Part shown: piece by piece, positions 1 through 5,211 of the stretch
How the letters are laid out: the number at the start of each line of letters is the position of its first letter
Numbering within the stretch: the first letter of the stretch is position 1
Assembly (NCBI GenBank): GCA_016867695.1
Contig: VGIY01000198.1
Span: 1-5,211 of the forward strand
DNA length: 5,211 bases
Reading direction: 5' to 3'
Origin: Candidatus Eiseniibacteriota bacterium
GTDB taxonomy: Bacteria > Eisenbacteria > RBG-16-71-46 > CAIMUX01 > WJJG01
Notes under the pieces: generated by a model
What the model was told of the DNA's origin: nothing
Seen by the model: the letters and a program-made list of their open reading frames with translations, nothing else
The model's database searches: none
Translations under genes and position numbers: made by a program

Positions 1-1455
1 GTCCGCCGCCTGTCGCTGCTCGGCAAGTTCGCCTTCAACCTGGGCCCGGGGCGCGCCCTCGAGTGGTCGGGCGTCTTCAGCGAGCGCGCGCAGGGCGTGC
101 CCGGCGCGACCGGGCGGCCGACGCGCGAGGTCCGCCTGGAGACCTCCTCGTTCCTCCAGCGCATCGAGCTCGAGGCGGCGCGCCTCCCCCGTCCCGCACC
201 CCGGCTGCGCGGATACGCCTTCCGGGAGCGGCGCGACCACCTCTTTCTGGATCCGCGGCGCGAGCTCAACCTCGTCGGTTCGCCGCGGCGCGTCGAGCAG
301 GCGGAGCTGCGTCGCGGCGGCGGCCTGCACGCGCGCTGGACGGCGGGAGACGGGCGCGGGCTCCTGGGCCGCCACGCGCCGGAGCTCCTGGCCGAGATCG
401 GCGGCGAGTCGTTGCGCCAGGCGCCCCCTGCCGGACGGCCGCAGGAAGACCGCCGGGAGCGCGCCTCCCGCCTGCTGTCGATCGGCGACGCCTGGGACGC
501 CTGGCGCGGGGCCGCGCGCCTGGAGGCCCACTACCGCTGGGAGGAGACGGAGGACAACTACACGGGAGCCGATCCCTACCGTCCCTTCTCGACCCGGGCC
601 GCGCACCGGTCGCGGATGGCGGGGCCGCGGCTGGGACTCCGGCTGGCGCGGGGCGGGCACTCGATCAAGGCCAACTACTCCCGCCAGGGCCGCTTCCCGA
701 CCTTCGCCGAGCTCTTCGGCTACGAGGGTCTCGTCCGCGGCAACGCCGGTCTCGCTCCCGAAGAGGGCCGGCGCGCCGACCTCGGCTGGCGGTGGGAGCA
801 CGACGGCGGCCCGGGCGGCCCCGCCTGGCGGATCGAGCAGGCCCTCTATCGGAGCGACCTCGAGCAGATGATCGTCTTCGTCATGGTCTCGAACCGCGAG
901 ACCAAGCCCTTCAACCTCGATCGCGCCAGCATCCGCGGCTACGAGGTCGATCTGGCCCTCAGTCGGCCGCCCGGGCTGAACGCCCTGGCCCGCCGCCTGG
1001 GGAGGCGCGATCCGCCGGAGGTCGAGCTGACGCTTCACGCCACGCTCCAGGACGCGCGCGACGAAGGCGTCTCGCCCGTCTATCACGGCAGGCAACTCAC
1101 CTATCATCCCCCGCTGCAGGGCCTGGGCGGCCTCGCCGTCGGCGGGCGCCGCTGGCGGCTGGCCTACACGGCCCGATTCCGCGCCGGCTCATACTGGAGC
1201 CGCTCGAACCTGCCCGAGTTCAAGTCCGCGGCCCAGTGGAGCCACGACCTGCAGTTCAACCGGAGCCTCGCGGGTCCGGGCCTCTCGCTCGCCCTGCGCG
1301 TGGAGAACCTGACCGACGCGACCCTGGAAGATGTGCGCGGCTATCCGCTGCCGGGGCGCACCTGGTTCGCCGAGATCGGATGGCGACTGAGCGAACCGGG
1401 CGGAGCCGGGCAGACGGAGGCCGCGCTCCGCGACCCGCAGCCAGAGGCGCCCTGA
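1..1455 (+). CDS. TonB-dependent outer-membrane receptor, C-terminal beta-barrel part (5' truncated by window edge)
   Basis: The frame is open from base 1 to the TGA at 1453-1455, giving 484 visible residues with no start, so the signal peptide, TonB box and plug domain lie upstream. The visible part looks like the second half of a TonB-dependent receptor barrel: alternating beta-strands with charged loops, the segment IKANYSRQGRFPTFAELFG near residues 222-240 (the conserved 'R.Ptf.ELfg' receptor region), FNLDRASIRGYEVDL, GRQLTYHPP, and a terminal strand pair with LRVENLTDATLEDVRGYPLPGR and FAEIGWRL ending at residue 463. Such receptors import siderophores, cobalamin or other scarce ligands using TonB energy. 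The 'GYPLPGR' end resembles BtuB and siderophore receptors, but the ligand is not determinable. A 21-residue hydrophilic tail after the last strand is unusual, since these barrels normally end at an aromatic residue. The next gene starts 32 bases downstream, suggesting co-transcription. Family is confident; substrate unknown. Confidence 0.88.
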   Translation, partial: VRRLSLLGKFAFNLGPGRALEWSGVFSERAQGVPGATGRPTREVRLETSSFLQRIELEAARLPRPAPRLRGYAFRERRDHLFLDPRRELNLVGSPRRVEQAELRRGGGLHARWTAGDGRGLLGRHAPELLAEIGGESLRQAPPAGRPQEDRRERASRLLSIGDAWDAWRGAARLEAHYRWEETEDNYTGADPYRPFSTRAAHRSRMAGPRLGLRLARGGHSIKANYSRQGRFPTFAELFGYEGLVRGNAGLAPEEGRRADLGWRWEHDGGPGGPAWRIEQALYRSDLEQMIVFVMVSNRETKPFNLDRASIRGYEVDLALSRPPGLNALARRLGRRDPPEVELTLHATLQDARDEGVSPVYHGRQLTYHPPLQGLGGLAVGGRRWRLAYTARFRAGSYWSRSNLPEFKSAAQWSHDLQFNRSLAGPGLSLALRVENLTDATLEDVRGYPLPGRTWFAEIGWRLSEPGGAGQTEAALRDPQPEAP

Positions 1456-1472
1456 CCCAACCGCTCGACACC

Positions 1473-1480
1473 GGAGGAGG
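1473..1480 (+). promoter_or_regulatory. Ribosome binding site that fixes the start of the beta-propeller gene
   Basis: The sequence GGAGGAGG is a near-perfect Shine-Dalgarno element 7 bases before the ATG at 1488. It decides the start of the gene: the same reading frame happens to stay open far upstream, through the receptor gene back to about base 63, but that upstream stretch is an Arg/Pro/Ala-rich out-of-frame translation and not part of the protein. Confidence 0.85.
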
Positions 1481-1487
1481 AACCATC

Positions 1488-2984
1488 ATGCCCACCCCGT
1501 CCCCCCCGCTCCCTTCGCCCCCCGCGCCCGCGGCCGCCTCGCGGCCGGCGCTCCGCTCCCCCCTGCGGTTCGCCTGGCTCTGCGGCCTGCTGCTCGCGGG
1601 CGCCCCGCCCGCCGCGCCCGATCCGCCTCCCTTCTGCGACGAGATCTACCTCTTCATCGCCACATCGGAGTACCAGCCGACGGCGGGCGCCTTCTCGCTG
1701 ATGGACGTACAACCCCCCTGGTCCCACGCCGACAACTACGGCATCCTCTCCGGCGACGCCATCCCCTACGGCTATCGTGGATTCGTCTACCTCCTCGACC
1801 GCGCGCAGGGCCGCATCCAGGTTCTCGACCCGCGGCAGGACTTCGCCCTGCTGCGCCAGTTCAGCGTCGGCGCGGCCTCCAACCCCCACGACATCTGCTT
1901 CCTGAGCGAGGAGCGCGCCTTCGTGACCCGCTACGACTCCACCGAGCTCTGGGAGATCGACCCCTCCACCGGCGCGCACACGGGCACTATAGATCTGGCC
2001 ATCTTCGCCGACGCCGACGGCCTGCCGGAGATGAACGCCCTCGCCGTGCACGGCAACCGGCTCTTCGTCACGCTGCAGCGCCTCGACAGGGACTACGGTT
2101 GGGTCCCCGTCCCGCCGTCGCTGCTAGCGGTCGTCGATCTGGACACGAACACGCTGTTGGACATGGATCCCGATACGCCCGGCGTGCAGGGGCTGCCGCT
2201 GGCGGGCACCAATCCCAACAGCGGCATCGTCGTCGACCCGCGGACGGGGCACTTCCTGATCGGTCAGGCCGGCAGCTACTACGCCCTCGACGGGGGCGTC
2301 GAGCGCTTCGATCCGGCCGCCGGCCAGAGTCTCGGCTTGGTCATCGACGAGGGCGCGCTCGGCGGCAACATCGACCACTGGAGCACCGCCGACGGCCTCA
2401 CCGGCTACGCGATCGTCCTCGGCGCGAGCTGGCAGACGGCGATTGTCGAGTTCGACCTCGTCGCCTCGACGGTCACGGGGCCCCTGATCGCCTCGCCCGT
2501 CTGGGCCTTCTCGCACTTCCTGATCGATCCGCCGCGCAACCAAATGTTCGTCTGCGATCGCACCTACGCGAACCCCGGGGTGCGCGTCTGCGATCTCGTC
2601 GGCCGCGTGGAGCTGACCACGACCCCGATCCGCGTGGGCCTCTACCCCTACTGGTTGCTCGAGATGCGCGGGCCGGCGGCGGGGCTCCCCGACGGGGGCG
2701 CCTCAGGGGCTCCGCCGGCGCTGCGGGCCCTCCCGCAGCCGGCCGCGGGCGAGGTCTCGCTCCGTTTCCGGACGGGCCTGCCGGGTGCGGCAACGCTGGA
2801 GATCCTCGATGTCGCCGGGCGGCGCGTGGCCGCACCAGGGGCGCGCGCGCTGGGCGCGGGGGCGCACGAGTGGCTCTGGGACGGGCGCGCGGCGGACGGG
2901 CGGCCCGCCCCCGCCGGGGCCTACTGGGCCAGACTGCGCACGGTCGAGGGCACGGCGGCGACGCGGATCTGCAGGCTCCCCTGA
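1488..2984 (+). CDS. Exported beta-propeller (YncE/BtuG-like) protein with C-terminal FlgD-type Ig-like domain
   Basis: Encodes 498 residues from an ATG behind a strong Shine-Dalgarno. Residues 1-27 are a long Pro/Ala/Ser-rich n-region with Arg at 19, 23 and 27; residues 28-39 (FAWLCGLLLAGA) are the hydrophobic core of a signal peptide with likely cleavage near A39-A43. No convincing lipobox surrounds C32 or C50. From about 98 to 393 there are six recognisable propeller-like repeats, each a hydrophobic strand followed by a 'V-D-x-x-T/G' type strand: about 98-120, 143-169, 190-227, 254-287, 305-334 and 351-393. NPHDICF (132-138) and NPNSGIVVDP (242-251) are typical of YVTN/YncE-like blades. 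Residues about 417-498 form a FlgD/T9SS-type Ig-like module (LEILDVAGRRV, then HEWLWDGRAADGRPAPAGAYWARL), common at the C-terminus of secreted proteins in FCB-type bacteria. It follows a TonB receptor by 32 bases, so a surface ligand-capture role is inferred by analogy to BtuG beside BtuB. It could instead be a generic secreted propeller; no enzymatic motif was seen. Confidence 0.82.
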   Translation: MPTPSPPLPSPPAPAAASRPALRSPLRFAWLCGLLLAGAPPAAPDPPPFCDEIYLFIATSEYQPTAGAFSLMDVQPPWSHADNYGILSGDAIPYGYRGFVYLLDRAQGRIQVLDPRQDFALLRQFSVGAASNPHDICFLSEERAFVTRYDSTELWEIDPSTGAHTGTIDLAIFADADGLPEMNALAVHGNRLFVTLQRLDRDYGWVPVPPSLLAVVDLDTNTLLDMDPDTPGVQGLPLAGTNPNSGIVVDPRTGHFLIGQAGSYYALDGGVERFDPAAGQSLGLVIDEGALGGNIDHWSTADGLTGYAIVLGASWQTAIVEFDLVASTVTGPLIASPVWAFSHFLIDPPRNQMFVCDRTYANPGVRVCDLVGRVELTTTPIRVGLYPYWLLEMRGPAAGLPDGGASGAPPALRALPQPAAGEVSLRFRTGLPGAATLEILDVAGRRVAAPGARALGAGAHEWLWDGRAADGRPAPAGAYWARLRTVEGTAATRICRLP

Positions 2985-3003
2985 GCGCGGGCCGGGCGCG
3001 GGG

Positions 3004-3032
3004 CTAAAGATACCCCCGGCACCGCTCGATAG
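3004..3032 (+). promoter_or_regulatory. Candidate sigma-28 (FliA/SigD)-type promoter
   Basis: CTAAAG (3004-3009) followed by TCGATAG (3026-3032) resembles the sigma-28 consensus CTAAA / CCGATAT. The -35-like part matches fully and the -10-like part at 5 of 7 positions. The spacing (17 bases between CTAAA and TCGATAG) is one base longer than the usual 14-16. It lies about 70 bases upstream of the PilZ-cNMP-HDOD start, in one of the few AT-containing patches of this GC-rich window. A 5-bp inverted repeat (GCACC at 3019-3023, GGTGC at 3032-3036) flanks the -10-like element and could be a small operator. Suggestive only; no transcription data. Confidence 0.33.
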
Positions 3033-3051
3033 GTGCATGGAAGGACGGAAG

Positions 3052-3089
3052 ATAGACGCTCGCCGATCGGCGGCGGTGGCCCATAGACG
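3052..3089 (+). repeat. Spaced direct repeat ATAGACG enclosing a palindrome in the leader of the signalling gene
   Basis: ATAGACG occurs at 3052-3058 and again at 3083-3089, 31 bases apart, which is close to three helical turns. Between the copies is the perfect 12-base palindrome CGCCGATCGGCG at 3061-3072. The arrangement could be a regulator binding site or leader RNA structure. A GC-only-arm palindrome of this size is expected a few times by chance in a sequence this GC-rich, so the direct repeat is the more noteworthy part. Function not established. Confidence 0.25.
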
Positions 3090-3102
3090 GAGTGAGTGAT
3101 CC

Positions 3103-4920
3103 ATGCTGCTCGGCCGCTCGCATCGCTTGCAGATCCGCTATCCCGTGCACTTCACCGCCCCCGACCGCTCGCGGACCTACATCGGCACGACGCTCGACCT
3201 CTCCGCGACCGGCTTCTCGATCGAGGTGAAGACCGACGAGCCGCTGCCGCCGATCATCCTGGCCGGCGTCCTGCCGACGCAGGTGGCCGGCGACGCGATC
3301 CTCTGCAAGGCGCGCATCGTCTGGCAGGGCGGTCTGGCGCACGGGATCGGCCGCGCCAGCTACAAGATCATCTCCATCGCGCAGCGCAGCCAGGAGCGGC
3401 TGGAGCAGCTCCTCCAGCGCTCCCTGGCCGAACTCCTGGCCGGCATCCGCGAGCTGCCCACGCTGCAGGGCTGCTCGGATCCCGATCTCGAGGTGCTCCT
3501 GTCGCTCGCCCGCGTGCGCGAGGCGGCGGCGGGGAAATCGCTCTACGCGACCGTCGAGGACCGCAGCCGCGGCGTCTACCTGATCCTCGAGGGCGCCGTC
3601 ACGATCGAGGGGGACGAACCGGCGGGCCGGCTCTACGGCCGGGGCAGCGTGATCGGCTCCTGGAGCGAACCCGACGCCGAGCCCGGGGATCGATCCGCGG
3701 TGGCGCAGACCGACACGCGCGCGCTCCACCTGCCGCTGGCGCTCGTGGCCGAGCTGCAGAACCGCGCCCCCCATCTGGCGGCGACGGTGGCGGAGGCCCT
3801 CGGGCGACCGGCGGAGCCCCCCCATCGCGCGGCGGCGGGCAAGCGCGCGCCGCGCATGCGCCTGGATATCCCGCGCGAGCTGCAGGAGATCCCGACGCTG
3901 CCGAGCGTCTTCAACGCGGTCATGGACTGCGTCGAGAACCCCGAATCGACGCCGCGCGACCTGGCGCAGGTCCTGCGCCAGGACCAGTCGCTGACCGCCA
4001 AGCTGCTCAAGGCGGTCAACTCGGCGCTCTACGGATTCACGCGCCGCATCGTCTCGGTCAACGAGGCGGTCGTGCTCCTGGGCATGCAGGAGACGGCCAA
4101 TCTCGCCATCACGGCGATGCTGCTCAACACGCTCGCCGACGACTCCCGCCCCGGCCAGCGGCCCGAGCCCTTCTGGGAGCATGCCCTCGGCGCCGCCCTC
4201 TTCGCCCAGGCGATCGGCCAGCGGCTCAAGCGCCGGGAAGGCGCGGGAGCACTGGGTGCGGCGATCGCGATCGAGGAAGCCCGCCGCGTTCAGGGGCCGG
4301 CCGAGCCCGCGGCCGCGGAGACGGATCCGGCCGCCGTCGCGCCCCGCCCGGCGGCCGCCGCCCCCGACCGCGTCCAGCGCCATGCCCCGACGCGCGATCG
4401 CGCCGTGCGCTGCGACCGGCTCTTCACCTACGCGATCCTCCACGACATCGGGCTGGTCGTCCTCTTCCTCAAGTTCCCCGACCACTTCACCATGGTGCAG
4501 GAGGCGGTGCGCGAGAGCGGCGACTTCCATCGCGCGGAGCTCGACATCCTGGAGATCGACCACTGCCAGCTCGGGTACCGCGTGGCCCGCGCCTGGCGCC
4601 TGCCCGAGCCGATCCCGACGATCATCGCCGAACACCATCTGCCGCAGATCTGGGCGGCCGACATGCAGGATCGTGACCGCCTGCTCGCGCTGCTGCGAGA
4701 AGACCCGACGGTGGCCATCGTCTCGCTGGCCGACCTGCTCGCCCGCCGCTGCGGGATCGGCCTTGAGCTCGATCGCGAGGCGCCCGAGATTCCGTCCGTG
4801 CTCCACGAGGTCCTCGGCCTCGACGACCGGGATGTCGCCGACCTGCTCGCCCAGGGCGACGGCTTCCGCGAGAAGGCCGAGGGGTTCTTCCGCGGCTCGC
4901 GCGAGGAAGCCGCGGCTTGA
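3103..4920 (+). CDS. PilZ - cyclic-nucleotide-binding-like - HDOD signalling protein
   Basis: A 605-residue cytoplasmic protein with no signal peptide or membrane segment. The ATG has a modest GGAG at 3089-3092, and the first PilZ motif begins at residue 8, so the start fits. Residues about 5-95 are PilZ with both c-di-GMP-binding signatures intact: R8xxxR12 and D32xS34xxG37. A charged helix (about 92-112) links to a CRP-type fold at about 118-235, recognised from GVYLILEGAVTI (157-168) and D196-R-S-A; the usual phosphate-binding Gly-Glu is not evident, so ligand binding is doubtful. HDOD starts at about 257 (IPRELQEIPTLP), with DQSLTAKLLKAVNSALYG and VNEAVVLLGMQETANLA. After FWEHALGAALFAQAIG the domain is interrupted by about 60 Ala/Pro/Arg-rich residues (379-438), then resumes with LHDIG (446-450), DHCQLG (486-491) and AEHH (509-512). 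A helical C-terminus containing LADLLARRCGIGLELD is typical of HDOD proteins. HDOD proteins usually act as non-catalytic signalling scaffolds. The likely role is integrating c-di-GMP with another cue, possibly for motility or surface behaviour; the target is unknown. Confidence 0.92.
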   Translation: MLLGRSHRLQIRYPVHFTAPDRSRTYIGTTLDLSATGFSIEVKTDEPLPPIILAGVLPTQVAGDAILCKARIVWQGGLAHGIGRASYKIISIAQRSQERLEQLLQRSLAELLAGIRELPTLQGCSDPDLEVLLSLARVREAAAGKSLYATVEDRSRGVYLILEGAVTIEGDEPAGRLYGRGSVIGSWSEPDAEPGDRSAVAQTDTRALHLPLALVAELQNRAPHLAATVAEALGRPAEPPHRAAAGKRAPRMRLDIPRELQEIPTLPSVFNAVMDCVENPESTPRDLAQVLRQDQSLTAKLLKAVNSALYGFTRRIVSVNEAVVLLGMQETANLAITAMLLNTLADDSRPGQRPEPFWEHALGAALFAQAIGQRLKRREGAGALGAAIAIEEARRVQGPAEPAAAETDPAAVAPRPAAAAPDRVQRHAPTRDRAVRCDRLFTYAILHDIGLVVLFLKFPDHFTMVQEAVRESGDFHRAELDILEIDHCQLGYRVARAWRLPEPIPTIIAEHHLPQIWAADMQDRDRLLALLREDPTVAIVSLADLLARRCGIGLELDREAPEIPSVLHEVLGLDDRDVADLLAQGDGFREKAEGFFRGSREEAAA

Positions 4921-4928
4921 GCCGCGCC

Positions 4929-4960
4929 GCGGCGCGCGTTCGACGCTCGCCGCGCGCCGC
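4929..4960 (+). terminator. Strong GC hairpin just after the HDOD gene, possible terminator
   Basis: GCGGCGCGCG (4929-4938) pairs perfectly with CGCGCGCCGC (4951-4960) around a 12-base loop, starting 8 bases after the stop codon. It overlaps two competing structures: a 6-bp stem CGCGGC/GCCGCG (4911-4926) whose TTGA loop contains the stop codon, and a perfect 14-base palindrome at 4923-4936. No T-tract follows, so it is not a classical intrinsic terminator; it could pause polymerase or protect the mRNA 3' end. In sequence this GC-rich, stems of this kind are partly expected by chance. Confidence 0.4.
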
Positions 4961-5162
4961 CTGCTCCTCGCGGCACTCCGCGGCGGACTTCCCGGACCTC
5001 GGGCGCGCCGCACCGCCCCGATCCCCGCCGGCTGGGACCCGCCCCCGTCCGGCCGCTTCCGGGCCCTCAGACCCCGTCCGGCATCCCCCTTGCATGCGCC
5101 CCCTGGCACGCCGCGGACCGACGGCCCGCCGACACCCGAGCGGGCGCGGGAGCGGCCCGTTC
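4961..5162. other. Intergenic spacer with no recognised gene
   Basis: Between the hairpin region and the next ribosome binding site I see no coding region with plausible protein character. Reading frames open here on the minus strand give Arg/Pro/Gly/Ala-rich shadow translations. A TGGCACG at about 5104 lacks a matching downstream GC element at sigma-54 spacing, and no convincing promoter for the next gene was found. The region is C-rich on the plus strand. Confidence 0.5.
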
Positions 5163-5168
5163 AGGGAG
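5163..5168 (+). promoter_or_regulatory. Ribosome binding site of the last, truncated gene
   Basis: AGGGAG sits 8 bases before the ATG at 5177. Its strength and spacing are what support a real gene start so close to the window edge. Confidence 0.6.
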
Positions 5169-5176
5169 AAACCCCC

Positions 5177-5211
5177 ATGCCGACTCGCGGGATCCTGCTG
5201 CCGCTCCTCCT
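5177..5211 (+). CDS. Start of a probably exported protein (3' truncated by window edge)
   Basis: Only the first 11 codons and two bases of the twelfth are visible: MPTRGILLPLL and a further Leu. A short n-region with one Arg followed by a Leu-rich stretch is what a Sec signal peptide or N-terminal membrane anchor looks like. It follows a 256-base gap after the HDOD gene, so it probably has its own promoter. The product cannot be identified. Confidence 0.55.
   Translation, partial: MPTRGILLPLL

Noticed and set aside
63..1487. Open frame upstream of and continuous with the propeller gene, which would give a 973-residue protein
   Set aside because: The upstream part overlaps the TonB receptor in another frame and translates to an Arg/Pro/Gly/Ala-rich string without domain character. 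The strong ribosome binding site and signal peptide place the true start at 1488.
1573..1640. Lipoprotein signal in the propeller protein (C32 or C50)
   Set aside because: The residues before C32 (AWL) and C50 (PPF) do not fit the lipobox pattern, which needs a small residue directly before the cysteine.
1341..2543. Minus-strand open frames opposite the receptor end and the propeller gene
   Set aside because: Shadow frames of GC-rich coding sequence; the plus-strand proteins have signal peptide, repeats and family motifs, while these do not.
3018..3036. Possible sigma-54 promoter (GGCAC then GGTGC)
   Set aside because: The GG and GC elements are 15 bases apart instead of the required 10, so the geometry is wrong; the pair is better described as an inverted repeat.
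2985..3102. c-di-GMP riboswitch before the PilZ gene
   Set aside because: The leader is only 118 bases and lacks the conserved aptamer motifs of GEMM-type riboswitches that I could recognise.
3004..5109. Long minus-strand open frame of about 700 codons opposite the signalling gene
   Set aside because: It is antisense to a clearly recognisable PilZ-cNMP-HDOD gene. Its composition is Arg/Gly/Asp/Leu-rich with no recognisable motif, and long antisense frames are common where stop codons are rare through high GC.

Overview
The window is very GC-rich and densely coding, and every credible gene is on the plus strand. A TonB-dependent outer-membrane receptor implies a diderm (Gram-negative) bacterium. 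A secreted protein ending in a FlgD-type Ig-like domain, together with the base composition, recalls uncultured FCB-related or Eisenbacteria-like lineages. That assignment is inference only; there is no rRNA or phylogenetic marker here.

Layout: (1) 1-1455 is the C-terminal beta-barrel part of a TonB-dependent receptor whose plug and N-terminus lie upstream of the window. (2) 1488-2984, 32 bases later behind a strong ribosome binding site, encodes an exported beta-propeller protein with a C-terminal FlgD/T9SS-like Ig domain. The two look like one operon encoding a surface uptake pair. The arrangement resembles the BtuB-BtuG cobalamin receptor/propeller partnership of Bacteroidetes, but the ligand cannot be read from the sequence. 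(3) 2985-3102 is a short, comparatively AT-richer leader with a possible sigma-28-like promoter, a small inverted repeat, a palindrome and a spaced direct repeat. (4) 3103-4920 encodes a cytoplasmic signalling protein with three modules: an N-terminal PilZ domain with an intact c-di-GMP-binding signature, a CRP-type cyclic-nucleotide-binding-like domain, and an HDOD domain interrupted by an Ala/Pro/Arg-rich insertion. (5) 4921-5176 is non-coding, starting with strong GC-only hairpins that may end transcription. (6) 5177 onward is the first 11 codons of another probably exported protein, cut by the window edge.

The first two genes probably work together in nutrient capture at the outer membrane. 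The PilZ-cNMP-HDOD gene appears to be a separate transcription unit that integrates second-messenger signals, perhaps for motility or surface behaviour if the sigma-28-like promoter is real. No CRISPR array, mobile element, tRNA or rRNA was seen. The most noteworthy items are the three-domain signalling protein, with its split HDOD domain and candidate flagellar-type promoter, and the receptor/propeller pair.
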